Origin: Phycisphaerales bacterium
GTDB lineage: Bacteria > Planctomycetota > Phycisphaerae > Phycisphaerales > UBA1924
Direction: 5' to 3'
Length of the DNA stretch: 6,952 nucleotides
Assembly (NCBI GenBank): GCA_016763115.1
Contig: JAESUL010000303.1
Location: 1 to 6,952, forward strand
Made by a program: the position numbers and the translations under genes. Positions 1 to 6,870 of this stretch are shown here, in pieces. Every line of letters starts with the position of its first letter. Position 1 is the stretch's first letter. Below the pieces are notes generated by a model. That model did no database searches. It was not told the DNA's origin and saw only the letters and a list, made by a program, of their open reading frames with translations.

Positions 1-1866
1 CTCCGTGATCCGCTCGACGAGTGTGTCGACCCTGAATGGTTGTCCTTTGATGATGTTGATCCCGATGATGTCGATCAGGAACTTGGCCCGCAGGATCATG
101 CTCAGCTGCCCGGAGTTAATCTCGGGGAGGACAACTTTCTTGAACGATCGGAGCACCTCTTCAAGATTGGACGGGAACGGGTTGAGGTATTGGAGATGGG
201 CGGAACTGACCGAGTGCCCGTTGGCGCGGACTTGATCGACCGCGGTGGTAATCGAGCCGTAGGTGCCGCCCCATCCGAGCACAAGTACATCGCCGGTTGG
301 TTCGCCGTGGATTTTCAGCGGGGGGATCGATTGGGCAGCTCGCTCGACCTTCTCGGCTCGCAGGTCAACCATTTTCTGATGGTTCTCTGCGTCGTAGGAG
401 ATGTTGCCCGTGTTTTCCTCTTTTTCGAGCCCGCCGACGCGATGCTCGAGCCCGGGGATTCCGGGGATGGCCCATTTGCGTGCGAGGGTCTCGGCGTTTC
501 GTTTATACGGGAGGAACCCTTCGTCACCAATATCGGCGAGGGTCGGATGGACCACATTGATGGGGGGGAAGGTACTGATATCGGGCACCTTCCAGGGTTC
601 GGCTCCGTTGCCGATGTATCCGTCGGAGAGGTAAATTACCGGGCACATGTATTCGATGGAAAGCCGCACAGCCTCGATGGCCATGTTGAAGCAATCCGAT
701 GGGCTCCGCGGCGCGACGACAATGACGGGGCTTTCGCAGTGGCGACCGTACATCGCTTGAAGAAGATCAGCCTGCTCGGTTTTCGTGGGCATACCGGTTG
801 ATGGGCCCGCGCGTTGGACATTGACCACGATCAATGGGAGTTCGAGCATCATCGCGAGCCCGAGCGCTTCGCCTTTGAGTGCGAGCCCAGGGCCCGAGGT
901 CCCGGTGACACCAATGTTTCCGGCGAAGCTCGCGCCGATGGCGGAACACACCACTGCGATCTCGTCCTCGGATTGGATGGTCTTGATCCCGAATCGTTTG
1001 AGCCGAGCGAGCCCGTGGATGACATTGGATGCCGGCGTGATCGGGTAGCTCGCGTAGACCATTTCTTTTTTGGCCAACTGGGCCGCAGCGACGAGCCCGA
1101 GTACGGTGCCCTCGTTGCCGCTGATTTGGCGGTAGGTGCCCGGTTCCTGCTTGGCGGGCGGAACACGATACCGAGAGGGGAAGGCTTCGGAGGTTTCACC
1201 AAAGTAGTACCCCGCTTCGAGTGCGCGGATATTGATCTTGGCGATCTCGGGCTTGCCTTTTTTCTCGCCAAAGACTTTGTTGAGGTACCCCTTGGTGAGA
1301 TCGATCGGACGGTCATAGAGCCAGTAGACAATCCCGAGCGCGAACATGTTTCGGCAACGATTGATGTCCTTGGCACCCATCCCAGAATCGGCGAGCGATT
1401 CCTTGGTCAGCCGCGACATCGGGACCTTGATGAGGTTGTACTTTGCGTTGATTTCTTCGTCATCAAGCGGGTTGTATCCTTCACGGTACCCGCACTTGGT
1501 GAGGTTGCCCTTGGTGAACTCGTCTTCGTTGACGATGACGATCCCGCCGGGCTCGACATCGGGGAGATTCATCTTGAGCCCCGCAGGATTCATGGCGACC
1601 ATAGCATTGACCCGATCGCCCGGGGTGAAGATGGTGTCACTGGAAAAATGAACCTGGAAACCGGACACCCCGAAGGTCGTGCCCTTTGGTGCGCGGATCT
1701 CTGCGGGGAAGTCTGGGAAGGTCGCGAAGTCATTGCCGAGCAGGGCGGCGGTGTCGGTGAAACGCCCGCCGGTGAGATGCATCCCATCACCAGAGTCACC
1801 ACAGAAACGGATGACGACGGAATCAAGGGTGGTATCTGATTGCTTTGGTATTTGCTGGGTTGTCAT
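1..1866 (-). CDS. korA: 2-oxoacid:ferredoxin oxidoreductase, fused gamma/alpha subunit (probably 2-oxoglutarate), 3' end beyond window
   Basis: This subunit works with a thiamine-diphosphate-binding KorB to convert 2-oxoglutarate and CoA to succinyl-CoA and CO2, reducing ferredoxin. Read on the minus strand, 622 codons are open to the left edge. Residues about 15-205 form the gamma domain, with FCGDSGDGMHLTGGRF (21-36) and FPAEIRAPKGTTFGVSGFQ (53-71). Residues about 248-480 are the alpha N-terminal domain, with YPITPAS (274-280), SEDEIA (299-304), GTSGPGLALKGEALGLA (322-338) and AGPSTGMPTKTEQADL (353-368). The C-terminal alpha domain starts near 495 and includes PEINSGQL (581-588). The gamma-alpha order and length of about 620 match the bacterial KorA family, so little should be missing. 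ATG is the first start, because an in-frame TGA lies only nine bases upstream; GGGAG sits about nine bases before the ATG. Substrate choice (2-oxoglutarate over pyruvate) rests on family resemblance. korB is expected past the left edge. Confidence 0.93.
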   Translation of the reverse strand, partial: MTTQQIPKQSDTTLDSVVIRFCGDSGDGMHLTGGRFTDTAALLGNDFATFPDFPAEIRAPKGTTFGVSGFQVHFSSDTIFTPGDRVNAMVAMNPAGLKMNLPDVEPGGIVIVNEDEFTKGNLTKCGYREGYNPLDDEEINAKYNLIKVPMSRLTKESLADSGMGAKDINRCRNMFALGIVYWLYDRPIDLTKGYLNKVFGEKKGKPEIAKINIRALEAGYYFGETSEAFPSRYRVPPAKQEPGTYRQISGNEGTVLGLVAAAQLAKKEMVYASYPITPASNVIHGLARLKRFGIKTIQSEDEIAVVCSAIGASFAGNIGVTGTSGPGLALKGEALGLAMMLELPLIVVNVQRAGPSTGMPTKTEQADLLQAMYGRHCESPVIVVAPRSPSDCFNMAIEAVRLSIEYMCPVIYLSDGYIGNGAEPWKVPDISTFPPINVVHPTLADIGDEGFLPYKRNAETLARKWAIPGIPGLEHRVGGLEKEENTGNISYDAENHQKMVDLRAEKVERAAQSIPPLKIHGEPTGDVLVLGWGGTYGSITTAVDQVRANGHSVSSAHLQYLNPFPSNLEEVLRSFKKVVLPEINSGQLSMILRAKFLIDIIGINIIKGQPFRVDTLVERITE

Positions 1867-2069
1867 TTGGGTTCACTCCCGCGGGAACTCCCGGAATACC
1901 CCAACTCCGGCGAAGGCGAGGCGAATGGACATTTTAGCCGGTGATCTTCCGTTTGACTCTGCTTTGGGCACCATTTGTATTCATGCGAAGATGTTGCCCA
2001 AGATCCGAGCGAACGGGAAACGGACTTGCTAGTATGATTTTGTCTCTACCTCTAGCACCCGAGAACTCA
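1867..2069. promoter_or_regulatory. Divergent korA / pntA intergenic control region
   Basis: These 203 bases separate the start codons of two divergently transcribed genes, so both promoters should lie here. Toward pntA, TTGACT (1953-1958), 17 bases, then TGTATT (1976-1981) resembles a sigma-70 pair. A second candidate is an extended -10, TGCTAGTAT (2027-2035), overlapping TATGAT (2033-2038), with no good -35. Toward korA, the minus strand reads TAAAAT at 1936-1931, a good -10 without a recognisable -35. All of these are by-eye matches and could be chance. I see no clear operator palindrome or riboswitch fold. Confidence 0.5.
1953..1981 (+). promoter_or_regulatory. Candidate sigma-70-like promoter for pntAB
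   Basis: TTGACT at 1953-1958 matches five of six bases of the -35 consensus. TGTATT at 1976-1981 matches four of six of the -10 consensus, at the ideal 17-base spacing. Transcription from here would leave a leader of roughly 80 bases before the pntA ATG. The organism's sigma-factor preference is unknown, and the competing TATGAT at 2033-2038 is a closer -10 match but lacks a -35. Confidence 0.25.
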
Positions 2070-3638
2070 ATGCGGATTGGAATACCAAAGGAAGTTCACC
2101 CCGGCGAACGACGAGTCGCGGGCACGCCACGCACTGTGAAGCTACTTATTCAGCAGGGCTTCGAGGTCGTTGTTGAAGAAGGCGCCGGCTTTGCCGCCGA
2201 GCATCTCGATTCGATGTACATCGAATCCGGCGCGACCATCACCACCGATGTCAAAGCCCTCTGGGGCGAATCAGACATTATTCTGAAGGTTCATACGCCT
2301 CAGATGCACCCGCAGCTCGGTGAGCATGAAGCCGACCTGATCAAAGAAGGCGGGTGCATCATCGGGTTCATCTGGCCCGCCCAGAACGAAGAAGTTCTCG
2401 CCAAACTCAATGCTCGCAAGGCATCTGTGCTCGCGATGGACTGCGTGCCTCGGATTACGCGGGCCCAGAAGGTCGATGCCCTCAGCGCGATGGCCAACGC
2501 TGCCGGGTACCGCGCGGTGATCGAAGCCGTCAATGTCTACCCACGGTTCCTGATGGGGCAGAGCACCGCAGCCGGGGCGATCAAGCCCGCCAAGGTGCTC
2601 GTCATCGGTGCCGGTGTCGCGGGGTTGGCGGCGATCGGCGCAGCACGCTCGCTCGGCGCGATCGTTCGGGCGTTCGATACCCGGCTCGAGGTCGGCGAGC
2701 AGGTCCGACCAATGGGGGCCGAGTTCCTCGAGTTGGATTTTTCCGAAGAAGGCAGCGGCTCGGGCGGATACGCCAAGCAGATGTCCAAGGAGTTCCTCGA
2801 AGCAGAAATGAAACTCTTTGCCCAGCAGGCAATGGAAGTGGACATCATCATCACCACCGCGTTGATCCCGGGCAAGCCCGCCCCAAAGTTGATCACCGCG
2901 GGGATGGTTGAATCCATGCGTGAAGGAGCGGTCATCGTTGATATGGCGGCCCAGCAGGGCGGCAACTGCGTGCTGACCCAGCCCGACAAGCTCGTCATCC
3001 ACAAGGGTGTTCGGTTGGTCGGGTACACCGACCTCCCAAGCCGAATGGCGATCCAGACGAGTTGGCTGTATGCATCAACGCTTGTGAACATGATCGACGA
3101 AATGGGCGGCGCCGAGAATTTTACAATTGATCTCGAAAACGAGATTGTCCGTGGGGCACTTGTGTGTCATGCCGGCGAAACGACCTGGCCACCACCAAAG
3201 AAACAAGTCGCCGAGCCTTCGGGCGAACCCGAGCAGCCTTGGACAGAAGAACAGGGTGTCGAGACAAAGCGCGGGTCGGCAACGAAAGAGAAATCAAAGT
3301 TGGGCGTCATTGTGTTGCTCATTTTTGCCGGGCTTGCGTTGGTCGGGCTCGGCATGACGGCTCCGGATACATTCTTGCGTCATTTCACCGTCTTCGTACT
3401 CGCGTGCTTTGTTGGATGGCAGGTCGTTTGGAATGTGGCGCCGGCTTTGCACACGCCTCTGATGAGTGTCACCAATGCGATCAGCGGGATTATTCTGATC
3501 GGCGGGATGCTGCATTTATCAGGCGCTCCGACCGAGGCGATCACCATACTTGGTGCGATCGCGGTGTTTATTGCAGCGATCAATGTTTCGGGCGGCTTCT
3601 TGGTCACCCGGCGAATGCTTTCTATGTTCCAGAAATAG
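2070..3638 (+). CDS. pntA: Proton-translocating NAD(P)+ transhydrogenase, alpha subunit
   Basis: PntA supplies the NAD(H)-binding domain I and part of the membrane domain II of the transhydrogenase, which couples hydride transfer between NADH and NADP+ to proton flow across the inner membrane. The protein has 522 residues, close to the roughly 510 of the E. coli-type subunit. It opens with the family signature MRIGIPKE. The NAD Rossmann motif GAGVAG is at 180-185, followed by RAFDTR (200-205) and QVRPMGAEF (211-219). YTDLPSRMA (319-327) is typical of domain I. A hydrophilic Pro/Glu/Lys-rich linker spans about 368-412. Four membrane segments follow, near 411-429, 437-456, 466-484 and 487-510, including HFTVF and HTPLMSVTNAISG (461-473). 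An upstream in-frame ATG at 1941 is rejected because its extra 43 residues match nothing in the family and lie in the divergent promoter region. The ribosome binding site is weak. The downstream partner pntB begins 19 bases after the stop. Confidence 0.97.
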   Translation: MRIGIPKEVHPGERRVAGTPRTVKLLIQQGFEVVVEEGAGFAAEHLDSMYIESGATITTDVKALWGESDIILKVHTPQMHPQLGEHEADLIKEGGCIIGFIWPAQNEEVLAKLNARKASVLAMDCVPRITRAQKVDALSAMANAAGYRAVIEAVNVYPRFLMGQSTAAGAIKPAKVLVIGAGVAGLAAIGAARSLGAIVRAFDTRLEVGEQVRPMGAEFLELDFSEEGSGSGGYAKQMSKEFLEAEMKLFAQQAMEVDIIITTALIPGKPAPKLITAGMVESMREGAVIVDMAAQQGGNCVLTQPDKLVIHKGVRLVGYTDLPSRMAIQTSWLYASTLVNMIDEMGGAENFTIDLENEIVRGALVCHAGETTWPPPKKQVAEPSGEPEQPWTEEQGVETKRGSATKEKSKLGVIVLLIFAGLALVGLGMTAPDTFLRHFTVFVLACFVGWQVVWNVAPALHTPLMSVTNAISGIILIGGMLHLSGAPTEAITILGAIAVFIAAINVSGGFLVTRRMLSMFQK

Positions 3639-3657
3639 CCACAAACACAGGTTCATC

Positions 3658-5073
3658 ATGCCAACGACCCTCGATACTACGAATCCCGCCACCGTTGCCT
3701 ACATCGTTGCTGCTGCGCTCTTTATTCTCAGCCTTTCCGGGCTCGGGAATCCGAAGAGTTCACGCCGGGGCAACATGATGGGGATCGCCGGGATGGTCAT
3801 CGCGTTGCTCGCGACCGCGATGCAGAAAGAGTTTACGGGGTACGGGATGCTCGCCGGTGCATTGATCCCCGCAACGATCATCGGTGCGGTGCTCGCCAAC
3901 CGGGTGAAGATGACCGAGATGCCTCAACTCGTCGCCATGCTGCACAGCTTTGTCGGCGCAGCCGCGGTGCTGGTGGGCTTTGCGACCTTGCTGGACCCCA
4001 ATCGCACAATCATTGGGACCGAACTGGTCATCCACAACATCGAGATCTACATCGGCGTGTGCATCGGCGCGGTGACCTTTACAGGCTCGATCATCGCGTT
4101 CGCCAAGTTGCACGGCGTCATCGGGGGCAAACCACTCACGCTCCCCGGAAGGCACCTGCTCAATATCGGATTGCTCGTGGCGACGATCTGGCTCGCGGTG
4201 CTCTTTGTGCAGGCGGTAAACGCCGAAGAAATCAGCCGCGCATTGTGGCTGCTCGGTATTGCATCGGTGGTCACCGGGGTTCTCGGTGTTCATATGGTTA
4301 TGGCGATCGGCGGCGCAGACATGCCCGTGGTTGTGTCGATGCTCAATAGTTATTCGGGTTGGGCCGCCGCGGCTGCTGGATTTATGCTCTCCAACGACCT
4401 GCTCATCATCACCGTCGCACTGGTTGGTTCGAGCGGTGCGATCCTGAGCTACATCATGTGCAAGGGCATGAACCGCTCGTTTATTAGCGTGATCCTTGGC
4501 GGGTTTGGTGCAGCAGAAGGCACGGCGGTCGCGGTTGAGGGCGAGCATACGGAAATCGATATTGCTGCAACGGTTGAGTTGATGTGCAACGCCAAGAGTA
4601 TTGTGATCGTTCCCGGCTACGGCATGGCCGTGGCTCAGGCACAGCATACCTTGTCGGAGATCACCAAGGAGTTCGAGGCCATTGGCACAACTGTTCACTT
4701 CGCGATTCATCCCATCGCGGGTCGATTGCCCGGGCACATGAATGTGCTGCTCGCAGAGGCCAAGGTTTCGTATGACATTGTGCTCGAGATGGACGAGATC
4801 AACCCTAATCTGCCCGAGACCGATCTCGTGCTCGTCATCGGTGCCAACGACATCGTTAATCCAAGTGCGCTCGATGATCCGGGCAGCCCGATCGCGGGGA
4901 TGCCCGTGCTGGAAGTCTGGAAGGCCAAAGATGTGATCGTGATGAAACGGAGCATGGCCAGCGGATACGCCGGGATCGGAAATCCGCTGTTCTTTAAGTC
5001 CAACACCCGGATGCTCTTCGGCGATGCAAAGAAGAATGTCGATGCGATCTTGACCGCGTACCGCAGCCGCTAA
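3658..5073 (+). CDS. pntB: Proton-translocating NAD(P)+ transhydrogenase, beta subunit
   Basis: PntB provides most of the membrane proton channel (domain II) and the NADP(H)-binding domain III. It has 471 residues against about 462 in E. coli. The membrane part covers roughly residues 12-290. It includes LHSFVG (95-100), whose His96 aligns by motif with the functionally important channel histidine of E. coli PntB (His91). It also includes MLNSYSGWAAAAAGFMLSND (228-247), whose Asn230 corresponds to the channel asparagine. Domain III holds VPGYGMAVAQAQH (318-330), HPIAGRLPGHMNVLLAEA (351-368), MDEIN (378-382), IGANDIVNP (394-402), DDPGSPIAGMP (406-416), KRSMASGYAG (430-439) and FFKSNTRMLFGDAK (445-458). 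All the NADP-site motifs I know are intact, so the enzyme looks functional. The ATG at 3658 is chosen because an earlier in-frame start at 3550 lies inside pntA and adds unrelated sequence. The two genes are 19 bases apart and almost certainly one operon. Confidence 0.97.
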   Translation: MPTTLDTTNPATVAYIVAAALFILSLSGLGNPKSSRRGNMMGIAGMVIALLATAMQKEFTGYGMLAGALIPATIIGAVLANRVKMTEMPQLVAMLHSFVGAAAVLVGFATLLDPNRTIIGTELVIHNIEIYIGVCIGAVTFTGSIIAFAKLHGVIGGKPLTLPGRHLLNIGLLVATIWLAVLFVQAVNAEEISRALWLLGIASVVTGVLGVHMVMAIGGADMPVVVSMLNSYSGWAAAAAGFMLSNDLLIITVALVGSSGAILSYIMCKGMNRSFISVILGGFGAAEGTAVAVEGEHTEIDIAATVELMCNAKSIVIVPGYGMAVAQAQHTLSEITKEFEAIGTTVHFAIHPIAGRLPGHMNVLLAEAKVSYDIVLEMDEINPNLPETDLVLVIGANDIVNPSALDDPGSPIAGMPVLEVWKAKDVIVMKRSMASGYAGIGNPLFFKSNTRMLFGDAKKNVDAILTAYRSR

Positions 5074-5086
5074 GTGGATAGAACCT

Positions 5087-5100
5087 GCAAGCTTACTTGC
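5087..5100 (+). terminator. Short hairpin after pntB, possible weak terminator
   Basis: A perfect five-base-pair stem with a four-base loop begins 13 bases past the pntB stop codon. It is not followed by a run of T, so it does not fit a standard intrinsic terminator. It might protect the transcript 3' end or be chance. Confidence 0.15.
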
Positions 5101-5557
5101 CGTTGATCCGAACATCTAACATCTGCTCGATCGCCCCACGCGGCGGCAAGCCTTAACCATCCGTGTACACATAGAGGTGCGCAACCCTCTTCGAAAATCA
5201 GCAGAGACACTTTCCTGAGTCTGCTTCAGAATCAGAGGCGGATTGCAAAGCCTGACCCGCTGATTATGTGATTCTCAGCTCCTATGAGGGGGGGCAACGG
5301 TTTCTGATGGCCCTAAAATGTCAATTCTGGGTCAAGATCGAGCGTAGCATGCCCAATGCTCAGTCTCCGATCCAAAAGCGTGTTGCACCTAGTTGATTCG
5401 GTTGCGACGGCCATGTCCAAATCATACGGCATCGCGAGGATGCATGCATTGATTAACGAAGGTGAGCTGCGTGAAAAACCACTCAAACACCGATAACGGA
5501 AGTGCACAAACTCACTGGACCGATACTCGAGACTTGGGCAAGGGGTCCATCGGTTTT

Positions 5558-5564
5558 GAGAGGA
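5558..5564 (+). promoter_or_regulatory. Strong ribosome binding site fixing the start of the membrane-protein gene
   Basis: GAGAGGA ends eight bases before the ATG at 5573, a near-ideal Shine-Dalgarno match and spacing. It is much stronger than anything in front of pntA or pntB, and supports 5573 as the start. Confidence 0.7.
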
Positions 5565-5572
5565 AGTAGCAC

Positions 5573-6799
5573 ATGAAAGCATCGATTCTACCTCGCTACC
5601 TACTCGGGTCACGCCAGGCCATTCTCCAAGTGGCAGCTTCTCGCGGGTCACTCCTCGTAGGTGCTATCTTTGTGCTTTCTGCGGGCTTCGCGCGCGAGTA
5701 TGACGGCGAGGACCTGGTCCACGAGCCATGGCATGCTCTTCGTCCGCTCGGAGCGTCGCTCGTTTCTGGCACCATGCTCTTCCTCGTTGTGCATCTTGCC
5801 GCACTGTTGAAGAGGGGTAGAGGCGAGGGCACGCCACCGTCGTTCATTAGAGCCTGGGGATCGTTCATGGGTCTCTTTTGGTTGACCGCGCCGATGGCGT
5901 GGCTCTACGCAATCCCATATGAGCGTTTCATGAGCCCCGTGGATGCCATAGAGATCAACCTCTGGACCTTGGCGATCGTTGCGGTTTGGCGTGTTGTCTT
6001 GATGACCCGCGTCGTTTCCGTGTTGTACGGATTCGGCTATGTGTCGTCGTTCTTCTTGGTCATGTTGTTCGCCGATGCATTGTTGTTGGCCGTCGTGACA
6101 CAAGTTCCGACTCCTGTCATTGATGTGATGGGTGGTATCCGGCACTCGGATCGCGATGCACTCATCGCCAGCGTCACATTCTCAGTCACTGTTCTTTCGG
6201 CCATCAGCGCACCTGTGTGGATCGTTGGCGCTTTGATCGCAACCGGAGTTCTGAAGCCGAAGTGGCCGGACCTGAGTGTCGTTGCAGACCGCGGGCGTTC
6301 GCGTGGTTTGCTGATTCTCGCTACTGTGGCTCTCGTCGTCTTTGTGCCATTGCTGATGATGAGCCAGCCGGAACAGATCAATCGCCGCGAGGCTGAATCG
6401 CTCCTCAGACAGGGCAGGGTTGCCGACGCTCTTGCCATCATGTCGGACCGATCCCAAGACGACTACCCGCCGCACTGGAATCCGCCGCCCAAACTCGGCT
6501 ACCGTGAGTCATCGCCGAGTCTTGATGCTGTCCGCGACGCTATGTCCGCCGAGTGGCCTTCCGATTGGGTTGCTTCAATCTACATCGCGAAGATCGATCG
6601 ACGCCTGCGGGAGAACATTGCGCGATTCTGGACTTGGGCCAGTTGGACCGAGATTATCGAAAGACTTACGGAATATGGCAATCTCGATGAGATCGATCCC
6701 GAGCACAGAGTTGCGGCTCGGTTCCTGCTGGATCATCAGCCTTCATTGGACGAATCGGACCGGAGGGCGCTGGAACAGTTCGCTTCTCCAAGCGATTAG
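5573..6799 (+). CDS. Uncharacterised polytopic membrane protein with C-terminal soluble domain
   Basis: I do not recognise this 408-residue protein and assign no function. The N-terminal 263 residues are strongly hydrophobic, with about seven likely spans near 24-40, 60-79, 95-114, 128-139, 147-178, 198-225 and 245-263. Positive charges cluster at 1-15, 80-93 (KRGRGEGTPPSFIR) and 229-244. By the positive-inside rule this puts the N-terminus in the cytoplasm and the C-terminal tail outside. The first external loop carries a striking charged motif, REYDGEDLVHEPWH (41-54). The tail (264-408) is hydrophilic and rich in Arg, Asp, Glu and Trp. It starts with a helix pair, REAESLLRQGRVADALAIM (272-290), that reads like a single TPR-type repeat, then a proline-rich turn near 299-306 and an aromatic stretch, RFWTWASWTEIIERL (351-365). 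The start at 5573 is supported by GAGAGGA eight bases upstream. The reading frame is intact and coding-like. No neighbour on the same strand within the window suggests a role. Confidence 0.8.
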   Translation: MKASILPRYLLGSRQAILQVAASRGSLLVGAIFVLSAGFAREYDGEDLVHEPWHALRPLGASLVSGTMLFLVVHLAALLKRGRGEGTPPSFIRAWGSFMGLFWLTAPMAWLYAIPYERFMSPVDAIEINLWTLAIVAVWRVVLMTRVVSVLYGFGYVSSFFLVMLFADALLLAVVTQVPTPVIDVMGGIRHSDRDALIASVTFSVTVLSAISAPVWIVGALIATGVLKPKWPDLSVVADRGRSRGLLILATVALVVFVPLLMMSQPEQINRREAESLLRQGRVADALAIMSDRSQDDYPPHWNPPPKLGYRESSPSLDAVRDAMSAEWPSDWVASIYIAKIDRRLRENIARFWTWASWTEIIERLTEYGNLDEIDPEHRVAARFLLDHQPSLDESDRRALEQFASPSD

Positions 6800-6870
6800 C
6801 TTCGCATACCTGAAGAAATGCGTGCTTGGTCTTTGTCAAGGCTGTTGAACAATAAGAGGTCCCGCAACCC
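6800..6870. other. Short spacer before the putative mobile-element end
   Basis: Seventy-one bases follow the stop codon of the membrane-protein gene. No terminator with a T-tract is evident; a four-base CTTG/CAAG pairing near 6827-6841 is too weak to call. Confidence 0.4.

Larger units (their letters stand above)
5074..5572. other. 499-base spacer between pntB and the membrane-protein gene
   Basis: No convincing gene lies here. A short perfect hairpin, GCAAG-CTTA-CTTGC (5087-5100), sits 13 bases after the pntB stop but lacks a T-tract, so it is at best a weak terminator. AGAATCA (5228-5234) and TGATTCT (5269-5275) are inverted copies enclosing a GCGG/CCGC pair, and could form a larger but imperfect stem. 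There is a run of seven G (5288-5294). An isolated 46-codon reading frame (5356-5496, plus) has no ribosome binding site. Codon and base texture look less coding-like than in the flanking genes. The stretch must contain the promoter of the downstream gene unless that gene is read through from pntB, but I see no clear -35/-10 pair. Confidence 0.5.

Noticed and set aside
40..1839. Long plus-strand open frames (40-801 and 814-1839) opposite korA
   Set aside because: They are antisense to a gene with unmistakable KorA motifs. Their Asp/Gly/Glu-heavy composition matches no family, and strong codon bias leaves antisense frames open.
1873..1932. A 19-codon minus-strand frame ending nine bases before the korA ATG, a possible leader peptide
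   Set aside because: It has no regulatory residue pattern such as a run of one amino acid, no evident attenuator, and its start overlaps the best -10 candidate for korA, so it would probably not be transcribed.
1941..2069. N-terminal extension of pntA from an ATG at 1941
   Set aside because: The family begins at MRIGIPKE (2070). The extension has unrelated, Cys/Arg-containing sequence and would cover the divergent promoter region.
2271..3091. Minus-strand frames within pntA (2271-3002 and 2537-3091)
   Set aside because: They lie wholly within the well-supported pntA coding sequence and have shadow-like composition.
3550..3657. N-terminal extension of pntB from an ATG at 3550
   Set aside because: It overlaps the end of pntA in another frame and adds sequence not found in PntB proteins; the ATG at 3658 gives the normal length.
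3760..5115. A 451-codon minus-strand open frame across almost all of pntB
   Set aside because: The length is striking, but it is the codon-bias shadow of pntB. The product is rich in His, Asp and Arg with no domain, and pntB on the plus strand is certain.
5313..5651. A 112-codon minus-strand frame across the spacer and the start of the membrane-protein gene
   Set aside because: It overlaps a better supported plus-strand start with a strong ribosome binding site, and its Ser/Arg/Cys-rich translation looks non-coding.
6420..6848. A 142-codon plus-strand frame overlapping the end of the membrane-protein gene
   Set aside because: It is an out-of-frame Arg/Ser/Thr-rich shadow of the 3' third of that gene.
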